The notes: a model not told the origin generated them from the sequence alone. A stretch of 64,000 bases of DNA from an uncultured Rivibacter sp. (GCA_946480925.1 CAMLLU010000019.1:17028-81027), one strand, 5' to 3'. Counted from the first letter of the stretch, positions 8,598 to 18,187 are shown. Translations and numbers: made by a program.

Positions 8598-10140
8598 GGG
8601 CCACCTCCGCCGCTGCGCCGTCCGCAGCGGCCGCGCCGCCGCTGCGCGGCCACAGCCCGCTCATCCACTCGCCGATCTGTTCCACCGTCGCCTCGCTCGT
8701 CGGCACGCTGGGCGACAGCCGCCCCTGTGCCATCACCACCAGCCGGTCGCAGATCTCGAACAGCTCGTCGAGTTCTTCGCTCACCACCAGCAGCGCGCAG
8801 CCGGCGTCGCGCAGCTTGAGCAGCTCGCCGCGGATCTGCGCGGCCGCGCCCACGTCCACGCCCCAGGTCGGCTGCGAGACGATGAGGAGCTTCGGGCTCG
8901 CGTCGATCTCGCGGCCGACGATGAACTTCTGCAGGTTGCCGCCCGACAGGCTCTTGGCCGCCGCGCCCGGGCCGCCGGCCTTGACGTTGAAGCGGGCGAT
9001 CAGCGCCTCGGCCAGCCGCTGCACCTCACCCGTGCTGACCCAGCCCGAGCGGCGCGACACGGCCTCCGTGCGGGTGAGCAGCGTGTTCTGCGCCAGAGAG
9101 AGCGTGGGCACCGCGCCGCGGCCCAGCCGCTCCTCGGGCACGAAGTGCAGGCCGGCCTTGCGCCGATGCCGCGGCGAGTGCCTGGCGATGTCTTGCCCGA
9201 ACAGCGTGATCGAGCCGCGCGGCGCGCGCGTGTCCTCGCCGGACAGCGCGGCCATGAGTTCCTGCTGGCCGTTGCCCGACACGCCGGCAATGCCGACGAT
9301 CTCGCCGGCGCGCACCGACAAGCCGATGTCGGAGAGCGTGGTGCCGAAGGGCGAGGCCTTGGGTAGCTGCAGCTGCTTCACGTCGAGCACCACGTCGCCG
9401 GCCGCCACCTGCTGGTGCTTGAGCTGCGGCGGCTCGGCGCCGATCATCAGGCGCGACAGGCCGGCGTTGCTCTCTTGCGTTGGGTCCACCTCACCAGTGA
9501 CCTTGCCGCCGCGCAGCACGGTGCAGTGGTGGCACAGCGCGCGGATCTCGTCGAGCTTGTGGCTGATGTAGAGGATGGAGCAGCCTTCGTTCGCCAGCTG
9601 GCGCAGCGTGACGAAGAGCTTGTCGACCGCCTGCGGCGTGAGCACCGAGGTCGGCTCGTCAAGGATGAGCAGTTGCGGCTTCGTGAGCAGCGCCCGCACG
9701 ATCTCGACCCGCTGGCGCTCACCCACCGACAGCGTGTGCACCGGCCGCAACGGGTCCACGTCGAGCCCGTAGTCGCGCGAGACCCTGCGCACCCGCTCGG
9801 TCACCTCGGCCAGCGAGATGGACTTGGCCAGCCCCAGCCACACGTTCTCGGCCGCGGTAAGGGTGTCGAACAGCGAGAAGTGCTGGAACACCATCGAGAT
9901 GCCCAGCGCCCTTGCCTCGTGCGGATTGCGCACCGCCACCGGCTGGCCATTCCAGCGCACTTCGCCCTCGTCGGGCCGCACCGCACCGTAGATGATCTTC
10001 ATCAGGGTGCTCTTGCCGGCGCCGTTTTCGCCCAGCACGGCGTGGATCTGGCCGGGCAGCACGCGAAGGTTCACACCATCGTTGGCGCGCACGGCCGGGT
10101 ACTGCTTGGATATGCCCAGCAGCTCGAGGCGGGGGATCAT
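8584..10140 (-). CDS. Duplicated-cassette ATPase of the nucleoside ABC transporter
   Basis: 518 residues with two ABC modules. The first has Walker A GENGAGKST near residue 40, signature LSVGERQRVEIVRALL and Walker B LLILDEPTSVLT. The second has the degenerate P-loop GVSGNGQQELM, signature LSGGNLQKFIVGREI and LLIVSQPTWGVD in place of a Walker B acidic pair, as is usual for the sugar/nucleoside (RbsA/YufO-like) class. The ATG at 10140 is chosen because AGGAG lies nine bases upstream; longer starts at 10167 and 10158 are weaker. It powers the permease pair encoded downstream. Confidence 0.88.
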   Translation of the reverse strand: MIPRLELLGISKQYPAVRANDGVNLRVLPGQIHAVLGENGAGKSTLMKIIYGAVRPDEGEVRWNGQPVAVRNPHEARALGISMVFQHFSLFDTLTAAENVWLGLAKSISLAEVTERVRRVSRDYGLDVDPLRPVHTLSVGERQRVEIVRALLTKPQLLILDEPTSVLTPQAVDKLFVTLRQLANEGCSILYISHKLDEIRALCHHCTVLRGGKVTGEVDPTQESNAGLSRLMIGAEPPQLKHQQVAAGDVVLDVKQLQLPKASPFGTTLSDIGLSVRAGEIVGIAGVSGNGQQELMAALSGEDTRAPRGSITLFGQDIARHSPRHRRKAGLHFVPEERLGRGAVPTLSLAQNTLLTRTEAVSRRSGWVSTGEVQRLAEALIARFNVKAGGPGAAAKSLSGGNLQKFIVGREIDASPKLLIVSQPTWGVDVGAAAQIRGELLKLRDAGCALLVVSEELDELFEICDRLVVMAQGRLSPSVPTSEATVEQIGEWMSGLWPRSGGAAAADGAAAEVAHAQA

Positions 10141-10180
10141 GTCGAGGAACTCCTGCATGGCCGGCATTTTGGCCCTGGCG

Positions 10181-10213
10181 GTGACCAGTCACCAGTGACT
10201 GGCCACTGGTCAC
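10181..10213. repeat. Perfect inverted repeat between azgA-type and ABC ATPase genes
   Basis: Arms GTGACCAGT (10181-10189) and ACTGGTCAC (10205-10213) are perfect reverse complements, and the spacer contains a nested near-palindrome, CCAGTGACTGG. It lies just after the permease stop codon and upstream of the ABC ATPase start. It could form a hairpin that attenuates or protects the transcript, or be a protein-binding palindrome. Confidence 0.8.
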
Positions 10214-10216
10214 TGC

Positions 10217-11602
10217 TCAATGCCCGGCAACGTAGATGAACTTGAACAGGAAGATCCCACCGATGATCCAGACCATCGGGTGCGCCTCGCGCCACTTGCC
10301 AGTGAAGAGCTTCAGCACGGCATAGGTGATGAAGCCGAAGGCCAGACCGTTGGCGATGGAATACGTGAGCGGCATGGCCAGCGCGGTGACGGTGGCCGGA
10401 ATGACTTCGGTGGTTTCGTCCCAGTTCAGCTCGGTGAGCTCCCTGAGCATCAAACATGCCACGAAGAACAGCGCCGGGGCCGTGGCATAGGCCGGCACCG
10501 CCCCGGCCAGCGGCGAGATGAACAGGCAGGCGAGGAACAGCACTGCCACCGTGACGGCGGTGAGCCCGGTGCGCCCGCCCGCCTGCACGCCCGAAGCGCT
10601 TTCCAGGTAGGCGGTGGTGCTGGAGGTGCCCAGCAGCGAGCCGGCGAAGATGGCACCGCTGTCGGCCAGCAGCGCCTTGTTCATGCGGCCCATCTTTTCT
10701 TCGGACAGGAGCCCTGCGCGCTTGGCCACGGCCATCAGCGTGCCGGTCGCGTCGAACAGCTCGACCAGGAAGAACACCAGGATCACGTTGAACACGCCCA
10801 CCGCCAGCGCGCCCTTGAGGTCGAGCTGCAGGAAGGTGGGCTCGATGGACGGCGGCGCCGAGAAGATGCCGCTGAACTGGTTGCCGGCGAAGAAGAACGA
10901 CAGCACCGTGACCAGCAGGATGCCCACCAGCAACGCGCCGCGCACCTTGAGCCGGTCGAGCACCACCACGGCGAAGAAGCCGATGATGGCCAGCACCACC
11001 GAGGGCTGGTGCAGGTCGCCCAGCGTCACGTAGGTGGCTTTCGACGGGCCCACGATGCCGGCGCTCTTGAGCGCGATGATGGCCAGGAACATGCCGATGC
11101 CCACGGTGATGCCGATGCGCAGCGATTGCGGTATGCCGCGGATGATGGTCTTGCGCAGGCCGAACAGCGTGGCCGCGAGAAACAGGCAGCCCGAGATGAA
11201 CACCGCCCCCAGCGCCACCTGCCACGTGTAGCCCATGCCCAGCACCACCACGTAGGCGAAGTAGGCGTTCAGGCCCATGCCGGGCGCCATGGCGATGGGG
11301 TAGTTGGCATACAGGCCCATGATGGCCGTGCCCAGCGCCGCGATCAGGCAGGTGGCCACGAACACGGCGCCCTTGGGCATGCCGGCGTCGCCCAGGATCG
11401 ACGGGTTGACGAAGATGATGTAGGCCATCGTCAGGAAGGTGGTGAGCCCGGCGATCAGCTCGGTGCGCACGGTGGTGCCGTGGGCCTGCAGCCGGAAGAA
11501 GCGGTCCAGCCATGAAGGGCTGGCATGGACGGCGGGGCGGGCGGGTTCGCCGCTCGCGGCGCCGGGCACCGCGCCGTCGGCGTGGGGGGTCGTGATCTGC
11601 AT
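10217..11602 (-). CDS. AzgA/PbuG-type purine base permease (NCS2 superfamily)
   Basis: 461 residues, about twelve to fourteen membrane segments. The N-terminal cytoplasmic RTELIAGLTTFLTMAYI, the APGMGLNAYFAY motif and TAYLESASGVQAGGRTGL are hallmarks of the AzgA-like branch that imports adenine, guanine or hypoxanthine by proton symport. The ATG at 11602 has GGAGAC close upstream. The open frame extends to 11779 but the extra part is repeat-derived. It lies between guanine deaminase and the nucleoside ABC transporter, consistent with uptake of free bases alongside nucleosides. Confidence 0.92.
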   Translation of the reverse strand: MQITTPHADGAVPGAASGEPARPAVHASPSWLDRFFRLQAHGTTVRTELIAGLTTFLTMAYIIFVNPSILGDAGMPKGAVFVATCLIAALGTAIMGLYANYPIAMAPGMGLNAYFAYVVVLGMGYTWQVALGAVFISGCLFLAATLFGLRKTIIRGIPQSLRIGITVGIGMFLAIIALKSAGIVGPSKATYVTLGDLHQPSVVLAIIGFFAVVVLDRLKVRGALLVGILLVTVLSFFFAGNQFSGIFSAPPSIEPTFLQLDLKGALAVGVFNVILVFFLVELFDATGTLMAVAKRAGLLSEEKMGRMNKALLADSGAIFAGSLLGTSSTTAYLESASGVQAGGRTGLTAVTVAVLFLACLFISPLAGAVPAYATAPALFFVACLMLRELTELNWDETTEVIPATVTALAMPLTYSIANGLAFGFITYAVLKLFTGKWREAHPMVWIIGGIFLFKFIYVAGH

Positions 11603-11659
11603 GTTGTCTCCTGGGTGCATGCCGCCCGTTTTCGGGTCTTGTGCATCAGTCGTCGGTAT

Positions 11660-11729
11660 CCGTTCGGGCTGAGGTATCGAAGCCCTTCGACGTTCGGTTG
11701 CGGCCTTTCGATACCTCAGGGCGAACGGG
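11660..11729. repeat. 70-bp dispersed inverted repeat, copy 1
   Basis: Two long arms (11660-11685 and 11704-11729) form an imperfect inverted repeat around an 18-bp loop. The same arms recur at 18480-18549 at identical total length, with a different loop. It sits in the gap between guaD and the AzgA-type permease gene. Confidence 0.88.
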
Positions 11730-11744
11730 TATGTTGGCTCTCGG

Positions 11745-13058
11745 TCAGGCCCCCTGGGTTCTCTGGTATCCCGGCACACCGGCCACGTAGGCCGTGTGCA
11801 GCAGCCGCTCGTCGCCCAGCGTCATCCAGGCAAAGAGCTTCTCGTGCAGGTCTTGCGCGAGGCCCACGCGGTGGGTCTGAAGCGGTGTGGCGCTCCAGTC
11901 CCACACGCAGACGTCGGCGTGCGTGCCCACGTCGAAGCTGCCGATCTCGTGGCCGAGGTGCAGCGCGTGCGCGGCACCTCGCGTGGCGCCGTACAGGGCC
12001 TTGTAGGCGGTGAGCTTGACGCCGCGCATGGCCTGCACCTTGTAGGCGTCGGCCAGCGTGCGGATCATCGAGAGGCTGGTGCCGCCGCCCACGTCGGACG
12101 CCAGCGTCACGTGGGCGCCCTGCCCTTCGGCGCCGAGCCAGTCGAACAGGCCGCTGCCGAGGAAGAGGTTGGAGCTGGGGCTGTGCGCGATCTGCGCGCC
12201 GGTTTCGCGCAGCAACACGCGGTCGGTGTCGTCGAGCCAGATGCCGTGGGCCAGCACCGCGCGCTCATTGAGCAGGCCGTGGCGGTAGTACACGTCGAGG
12301 TAGCTGCGCGCCTGCGGAAAGAGCTCCGCCACCCAGCGCACCTCGTCGCGGTTTTCGGCGACGTGGGTCTGCATGTAGGTGCCGGGGTGCGCAGCCAGCA
12401 ACGCGGCCGCCATGTCCATCTGCGGGCCGGTGCTGGTGGGCGCGAAGCGCACGGTGAGCGCATAGGCCAGCCGGCCTCGGCCGTGCCAGCGGCCGATGAG
12501 GTCCACGCAGTCGCGCTCGGCGCCCGCCACGTCGTCACGCAGGCCGTCCGGGGCGTGGCGGTCCATCAGCACCTTGCCGGCCACGAGGCGCATGCCGCGC
12601 CGCTCGGCGCTCGCGAACAAGGCCTCGGCCGAGACCTTGTGCACGGTAGGGAACACCACCGCCGCGGTGGTGCCGTGCGCCAGCAACGCATCGGTGAAGC
12701 GCTCCGCGCCCGCTTCGGCCACGGCCGGGTCGGCATAGCGCCGCTCGGCCGGGAAGGTATAGGTGTTCAGCCACTCGAGCAGCTCGGTGCCGTAGGAGGC
12801 GATCACGTCGAGTTGCGGGCTGTGCACGTGGGTGTCGATGAAGCCCGGCAGCACGAGCTTGCTGCGGTGGTCCACGCGGGCCCAGGTGGTGTCCGGGACC
12901 TCGGCCTGCACCCCGGCCACGCGGCCGTTGTCGATGAGCAGCCAATGGTCGGGGCGGAAGCGCACGCCCGGCGCATGGGCCGGCGCGGCAAAGCCGGGGT
13001 CGGCGTCGAAGTCGAGCAGGTCGCCGCGCAGGGCGATGCGGGTGGGAGTGGCGTTCAT
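11745..13058 (-). CDS. guaD: Guanine deaminase
   Basis: 437 residues of the amidohydrolase superfamily. It shows PGFIDTHVHSPQ (first zinc motif), LLEWLNTYTFPAE, THVAEN, AHGIWLDD and SDVGGGTSLSM, the set expected of the GuaD family. The reaction is guanine + water to xanthine + ammonia in the cytosol. It is followed by the AzgA-type permease on the same strand and preceded, 19 bases away, by the LysR gene, so all may be co-transcribed. Length and motifs are complete. Start ATG at 13058. Confidence 0.93.
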   Translation of the reverse strand: MNATPTRIALRGDLLDFDADPGFAAPAHAPGVRFRPDHWLLIDNGRVAGVQAEVPDTTWARVDHRSKLVLPGFIDTHVHSPQLDVIASYGTELLEWLNTYTFPAERRYADPAVAEAGAERFTDALLAHGTTAAVVFPTVHKVSAEALFASAERRGMRLVAGKVLMDRHAPDGLRDDVAGAERDCVDLIGRWHGRGRLAYALTVRFAPTSTGPQMDMAAALLAAHPGTYMQTHVAENRDEVRWVAELFPQARSYLDVYYRHGLLNERAVLAHGIWLDDTDRVLLRETGAQIAHSPSSNLFLGSGLFDWLGAEGQGAHVTLASDVGGGTSLSMIRTLADAYKVQAMRGVKLTAYKALYGATRGAAHALHLGHEIGSFDVGTHADVCVWDWSATPLQTHRVGLAQDLHEKLFAWMTLGDERLLHTAYVAGVPGYQRTQGA

Positions 13059-13077
13059 CGTTGCAAGGGGAAGTTCT

Positions 13078-14025
13078 TCAATGCATGGGCAAGGCGTGCG
13101 CCACGTCGCGCACCTGCTCTCGCAGCCAGCGGCCGGCCGCCGAGTGGTGGCTCAGGTCGTGCCACAGCTGGTAATAGGTGAGTGAAGGAAAGCTCACCGG
13201 GCAGCGCACGATGCGCAACGGGAAGTTGTTGACGTAACGCGAGCAGAACAGCCGCCCGGTGGTAAGCACGAGCCGCGAGCGCGACAGCATGAGCGGCGTG
13301 AGGCCGAAATGCGGGTTGCGCACGACGATCTGCCGCGAAAGGCCCAGGCTGTCGAGGTGCTCGTCGATCACGCCGCGCGCGCCGGGGTGCAACGGCGTAG
13401 GTGCGATGTGTTCGCTGGCGAGGTAGCGCTCGGTGGTCCACCAACGCGGGTTGCGCACCGCCGGGTGGTCTTCGGCCACGAGGCAGACGATCTCGTCGGC
13501 GAGCAGGCGGCCGAGGTGCAGTTCGCCCGGGGGTTCGAGCCAGTTGCCGATCACGAGGTCGACCTCGCCGCGCGAGAGGCTCTTGCGGTAGTCGAACTCG
13601 CCGGAGAGCGGCAGGATTTCCAGCTTCACGTTGGGCGCCGCTTCCTTGAGCTTGACCACCAGCTCGGGCAGGAACAGCGGGTCGAGGTAGTCGCTGGCGG
13701 CAATGCGGAAGGTGAGGCTCGACTGTGCTGCGTCGAACTCGAGCGCCTTGGCCCTTGCGCCGAACATCAACTGCGCATTGCGCAGCATCTCGCCGGCGGG
13801 CTCCAGCAGCTCCTGCGCCACGTCGGTAGGGGCCATGCCATGGCCCGAACGCACCAGCAGCGGATCGCCGATGAGCGTGCGCAGACGCTTCAGCTGGGCG
13901 CTCACGGCCGGCTGGGTGGTCTGCAGCCGCAAGGCCGCGCGGGAGACGCTGCGTTCGGTGATCACGGTGTGGAAGACCCTGACGAGGTACAGCTCAATCT
14001 TGTCGAAAACGGCCCGTTCCGCCAT
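13078..14025 (-). CDS. LysR-family regulator of the purine block
   Basis: 315 residues from the ATG at 14025 (MAERAVFDKIELYLV). The N-terminal winged helix-turn-helix is clear (RSVSRAALRLQTTQPAVSAQ) and is followed by a LysR substrate-binding domain. It diverges from xdhA with a 100-bp gap that contains a symmetric ATATGC-N6-GCATAT element, a plausible LysR-type site. By position it probably controls both the xdh genes and the minus-strand purine genes; the ligand (xanthine, urate or another purine) is unknown. The frame extends upstream to 14139 but overlaps the xdhA start. Confidence 0.88.
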   Translation of the reverse strand: MAERAVFDKIELYLVRVFHTVITERSVSRAALRLQTTQPAVSAQLKRLRTLIGDPLLVRSGHGMAPTDVAQELLEPAGEMLRNAQLMFGARAKALEFDAAQSSLTFRIAASDYLDPLFLPELVVKLKEAAPNVKLEILPLSGEFDYRKSLSRGEVDLVIGNWLEPPGELHLGRLLADEIVCLVAEDHPAVRNPRWWTTERYLASEHIAPTPLHPGARGVIDEHLDSLGLSRQIVVRNPHFGLTPLMLSRSRLVLTTGRLFCSRYVNNFPLRIVRCPVSFPSLTYYQLWHDLSHHSAAGRWLREQVRDVAHALPMH

Positions 14026-14044
14026 ATGTCTGCCTTGATACGCA

Positions 14045-14062
14045 ATATGCGCTCGAGCATAT
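14045..14062. promoter_or_regulatory. Palindrome in the LysR/xdhA divergent promoter
   Basis: ATATGC at 14045-14050 and GCATAT at 14057-14062 are perfect reverse complements separated by six bases. The spacing is compatible with a LysR-type recognition half-site pair. It lies 20 bases upstream of the LysR start and 63 bases upstream of the xdhA start. Function is inferred from position only. Confidence 0.5.
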
Positions 14063-14125
14063 ACAGATCGGCGTTGAACGGAGTACCTTTCGGGTATCTC
14101 CCGACCCGATGGCTCCCCCTCACGA

Positions 14126-15709
14126 ATGGACACGAACACCCGGCCGATCCGCTTCTATCACCACGACCGCGGCGAGGTCGTCAGCGTCGATGGCATGGCT
14201 CCCACACGCACGGTGCTGAACTGGCTGCGCGAAGACGCGCGCTGCACCGGCACCAAGGAAGGCTGCAACGAAGGCGACTGCGGCGCCTGCACCGTGATCG
14301 TGGCCGAGCTGGCCGACAGCGCCCGCGCGGTCGGCACTGCCTCGGCCAACGCCACCATCGTGGGTGAGCTGTCGCTGCGCACGGTGAACGCCTGCATCCA
14401 GTTCCTGCCCACGCTCGACGGCAAGGCCTTGCTGACTGTCGAGGACCTGCAGCGCATCGGCGGCGGCTCGCTGCACCCGGCACAGCAGGCGCTGGTCGAA
14501 TGCCACGGCTCGCAATGCGGCTTCTGCACGCCGGGCTTCGCGATGTCGCTCACGGCCGCCTATGAACGCCATTGCGAAGCGGGCACACGCCCCACGCGCC
14601 AGCAGATCGCCGACGACCTCTCGGGCAACCTGTGCCGCTGCACCGGCTACCGGCCCATCATCGACGCAGGCCAGCGCATGTTCGACCTGCCGGTGGCGCG
14701 GCTGCACACGCGGCCCATCGTGAAGGCGCTGCGCGAGCTGCAAGGCGATGGCCTCGCCTACGAAGGCCCGAATGCCGATGGCGGCTCACGGCGCAACCGC
14801 TACTGGGCACCCAGGGCGCTGGCCGATTTCGCGACGCTGCGCGAGCAGAACCCCCAGGCACGGCTGCTCGCCGGATCCACCGACATCGGCCTGTGGGTCA
14901 ACAAGATGTTCCGCGACGTGGGCGACCTGCTCTACATCGGCGACGTGGGCGAGCTCAAGCGCATCGAGAAGCAGGACGGCACGCTGCGCATCGGCGCTGC
15001 CGCGCCGCTGGAAGACGCCTGGGCCGCTCTGGTGGCCGAGGTGCCCGCGCTGGCCGACATGTGGCTGCGCTTCGCCTCGCTGCCGGTGCGCAACGCCGGC
15101 ACCATGGGCGGCAACGTCGCCAACGGCTCGCCCATCGGCGACAGCGCACCGGTGCTGATGGCGCTGGGGGCCAGCATCGTGCTGCGCCGCGGTGCCATGC
15201 AGCGCACGCTGCCGCTCGAAGCGTTCTATCTCGACTACATGAAGAACGCACTCGAAGCCGGCGAGTTCGTCGAGGCGCTCGAAGTGCCGCTGCCGACTGC
15301 CGGTACCGAGGTGCGTGCCTACAAGCTCTCGAAACGCTTCGACTGCGACATCTCGGCCGTGGCCTGCGGTCTCGCCGTCACGCGCGATGCGAACGACGTG
15401 GTGACGGCCGCGCGCTTCGCCTTCGGCGGCATGGCGGCCATCGTGAAACGCGCAGCCGCCGCAGAGGCCGCGGTGCTCGGCCGTCCCTGGAACGAAACCA
15501 GCGTGCAAGCCGCGATGGCCGTGCTCACCACCGACTACCAGCCGCTCACCGACATGCGCGCCAGTGCGGGCTACCGCCTGCGCAGCGCACAGAACCTGCT
15601 GCAGCGCTTCTGGCTCGAGACCCGCCGCGACGCACCGCTGGGCACTGAACAGACCAGCGTGTGGAGCGTGATGCCGCATGCCGTGCTTGCTGCCGTGGCG
15701 GGAACCTGA
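14126..15709 (+). CDS. xdhA: Xanthine dehydrogenase small subunit (2Fe-2S and FAD)
   Basis: 527 residues. The N-terminal plant-type [2Fe-2S] domain has C47-x4-C52-x2-C55 (EGCNEGDCGAC). The second [2Fe-2S] domain has CGFCTPGF and CRCTGYRP. The FAD domain follows with LLAGSTDIGLW and NAGTMGGNVANGSPIGD. This subunit carries electrons from the molybdenum centre to FAD and NAD+. It is followed 5 bases later by xdhB. Start ATG at 14126; divergent from the LysR gene. Confidence 0.95.
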   Translation: MDTNTRPIRFYHHDRGEVVSVDGMAPTRTVLNWLREDARCTGTKEGCNEGDCGACTVIVAELADSARAVGTASANATIVGELSLRTVNACIQFLPTLDGKALLTVEDLQRIGGGSLHPAQQALVECHGSQCGFCTPGFAMSLTAAYERHCEAGTRPTRQQIADDLSGNLCRCTGYRPIIDAGQRMFDLPVARLHTRPIVKALRELQGDGLAYEGPNADGGSRRNRYWAPRALADFATLREQNPQARLLAGSTDIGLWVNKMFRDVGDLLYIGDVGELKRIEKQDGTLRIGAAAPLEDAWAALVAEVPALADMWLRFASLPVRNAGTMGGNVANGSPIGDSAPVLMALGASIVLRRGAMQRTLPLEAFYLDYMKNALEAGEFVEALEVPLPTAGTEVRAYKLSKRFDCDISAVACGLAVTRDANDVVTAARFAFGGMAAIVKRAAAAEAAVLGRPWNETSVQAAMAVLTTDYQPLTDMRASAGYRLRSAQNLLQRFWLETRRDAPLGTEQTSVWSVMPHAVLAAVAGT

Positions 15710-15714
15710 ACACC

Positions 15715-18126
15715 ATGAACAAGCAAGTCGAAGCTTTTCTGCTGCAACCCGACCAGGCCTGGGCCGACTACCTGCGCAACACGCGCGCTCGCATCGATGC
15801 CGAAGGCGAAGCGCAACGCCAACAGCAAGGCCAGCGCGTAGGCATCAGTCGCCCGCATGAATCCGCCCACCTGCACGTGGCCGGCAGCGCGGCCTACATC
15901 GATGATTTGCCCGAGCTGGCCGGCACGTTGCACGCCGCGCTCGGCCTCTCGCCTGTAGCCCACGGCAAGCTGAAGGCGGTGGACGTGGAGAAGATCCGCG
16001 CGCTGCCCGGCGTGGTGGCGGTGCTCACGGCCGCCGACATTCCCGGCGTCAACGACTGCGGGCCCATCGTCCACGACGACCCCATCCTCGCCGAGGGCGA
16101 AGTGCACTACCTCGGCCAGCCGGTGTTCGCCGTCATCGCCACCGACCGCGACCTCGCGCGCCGCGCTGCCGCATCGGCGAAGCAGGTGATCAGCGTGGAG
16201 CCGCTGCCGGCCCTCCTGACGCCGCTGGCCGCGCATGAGGCGAAAAGCTACGTGCTGCCGCCCATGCACATGCAACGCGGCGACGCGAAGGCCGCCATTG
16301 CCGCGGCGCCGCACAAGCTCGAGGGCACGCTGAGCGTGGGCGGGCAGGAACAGTTCTATCTCGAAGGCCAGATCTCCTACGCCATCCCTACTGAAAACGA
16401 TGGCCTGCGCGTGCACTGCTCGACGCAGCACCCGAGCGAGATGCAGCACGCCGTGGCCCACGCGCTGGGCCTGCATGCGCACCACGTGCAGGTGGAGTGC
16501 CGGCGCATGGGCGGTGGCTTCGGCGGCAAGGAATCGCAGTCGGCGCTGTTCGCCTGCGTCGCGGCCGTGGCCGCGAAGAAACTCAAGCGCCCGGTGAAGC
16601 TGCGCGTGGACCGAGACGACGACTTCCTGGTCACCGGCCGACGCCACGGCTTCGAGTACGCCTACGAAGTGGGCTACGACGACGAGGGCCGCGTGCTCGG
16701 CGCCGAGATCGACATGGTGTCGAACGCAGGCTTCTCGGCCGACCTGTCGGGCCCGGTGATGACGCGCGCGCTGTGCCACTTCGACAGCGCCTACTGGCTG
16801 CCCGACGTGGCCATCCATGGCTACAGCGCCCGCACCAACACGCAGAGCAACACCGCCTTCCGCGGCTTCGGCGGCCCGCAGGGGGCCATCGCGGCAGAGG
16901 TGATCCTCGACTCCATTGCCCGCGCGCTGGGCAAGGACGCACTCGACGTGCGCCGCGCCAACTTCTACGGCGTGGAGGAACGCAACGTCACGCCGTATGG
17001 GCAGAAGGTGGAAGACAACGTCATCCGCGAACTGGTGGACCAGTTGGCCACGCGCAGCGACTATGAAGCGCGCCGTGCGCAGATCACCGCGTTCAACGCC
17101 ACGAGCCCGGTGCTGAAGAAAGGCCTGGCGCTCACGCCGGTGAAGTTCGGCATCTCGTTCAACGTGTCGCACTTCAACCAGGCCGGTGCGCTGGTGCACG
17201 TCTACAGCGACGGCTCCATCCTCGTGAACCACGGCGGCACCGAGATGGGCCAGGGCCTGAACACCAAAGTGGCGCAGGTGGTGGCCCACGAGCTGGGCGT
17301 GAGCTTCGATGCCGTGCGCGTGACCGCCACCGACACCACCAAGGTGGCCAACACGTCGGCCACCGCGGCCTCCACTGGCAGCGACCTCAACGGCAAGGCC
17401 GCGCAGGACGCAGCACGGCAGATCCGCGAGCGGCTGGCAGCGTTTGCAGCGCAGAAGTTCGGTGGCGATGCGAAGGACGTGCTGTTTGCCAACGACGTGG
17501 TGAGCGTGAACGGCAACGCGATCGCATTTGCGCAGTTCGCGCGGCTGGCTTACGAGGCGCGTGTACAGCTGTGGTCCGACGGGTTCTATGCCACGCCGGG
17601 GCTGCACTGGGACCGCGAGAAGCTGCAGGGGCGGCCGTTCTACTACTTCGCGTATGGCGCGGCGGTGAGCGAGGTGGTGGTGGACACGCTGACGGGCGAG
17701 TGGAAGCTGCTGCGCGCGGACGTGCTGCACGACGTGGGGCGCTCGCTGAACCCGGCGGTGGACATCGGGCAGGTGGAGGGGGCGTTCATCCAGGGGATGG
17801 GGTGGCTCACGATGGAGGAGCTGGTGTGGCACCCGGTGAGCGGGCTGCTGATGACGCATGCGCCCAGCACCTACAAGATTCCTACTGCCAATGACTGCCC
17901 GCCTGTGTTCAACGTGCAGTTGTTCGAGAACGCGAATGTGGAGGACAGCATTCATCGGTCCAAGGCAGTGGGGGAGCCGCCTTTGTTGTTGCCGTTTTCG
18001 GTGTTTTTGGCGATTCGGGATGCGGTGTCGAGTGTGGGGGGGCATCGGGTGGATCCGCCGTTGCGGGCGCCGGCGACCTGCGAGGCGATCTTGGATGCGG
18101 TGGAGGCTGTGCGAGTGGCTGGGTGA
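15715..18126 (+). CDS. xdhB: Xanthine dehydrogenase large subunit (molybdopterin)
   Basis: 803 residues from ATG 15715. The aldehyde oxidase/xanthine dehydrogenase a/b hammerhead domain (about 45-165) precedes the molybdopterin-binding region. MGGGFGGKESQ, TAFRGFGGPQG and the C-terminal GEPPLLLPFSV, which holds the catalytic glutamate, are all present. It oxidises hypoxanthine to xanthine and xanthine to urate with XdhA. Maturation would need XdhC, encoded about 720 bp downstream past a repeat-filled gap. The last 300 bases show a changed codon style (many GTG/TTG and G-rich codons) but the frame is intact. Confidence 0.95.
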   Translation: MNKQVEAFLLQPDQAWADYLRNTRARIDAEGEAQRQQQGQRVGISRPHESAHLHVAGSAAYIDDLPELAGTLHAALGLSPVAHGKLKAVDVEKIRALPGVVAVLTAADIPGVNDCGPIVHDDPILAEGEVHYLGQPVFAVIATDRDLARRAAASAKQVISVEPLPALLTPLAAHEAKSYVLPPMHMQRGDAKAAIAAAPHKLEGTLSVGGQEQFYLEGQISYAIPTENDGLRVHCSTQHPSEMQHAVAHALGLHAHHVQVECRRMGGGFGGKESQSALFACVAAVAAKKLKRPVKLRVDRDDDFLVTGRRHGFEYAYEVGYDDEGRVLGAEIDMVSNAGFSADLSGPVMTRALCHFDSAYWLPDVAIHGYSARTNTQSNTAFRGFGGPQGAIAAEVILDSIARALGKDALDVRRANFYGVEERNVTPYGQKVEDNVIRELVDQLATRSDYEARRAQITAFNATSPVLKKGLALTPVKFGISFNVSHFNQAGALVHVYSDGSILVNHGGTEMGQGLNTKVAQVVAHELGVSFDAVRVTATDTTKVANTSATAASTGSDLNGKAAQDAARQIRERLAAFAAQKFGGDAKDVLFANDVVSVNGNAIAFAQFARLAYEARVQLWSDGFYATPGLHWDREKLQGRPFYYFAYGAAVSEVVVDTLTGEWKLLRADVLHDVGRSLNPAVDIGQVEGAFIQGMGWLTMEELVWHPVSGLLMTHAPSTYKIPTANDCPPVFNVQLFENANVEDSIHRSKAVGEPPLLLPFSVFLAIRDAVSSVGGHRVDPPLRAPATCEAILDAVEAVRVAG

Positions 18127-18187
18127 GCGTTGTGGCTCGGTTGTTTGAACGCGAGAGAGCCCGCCGGGATGTGCGCCCGGCAGCGCA

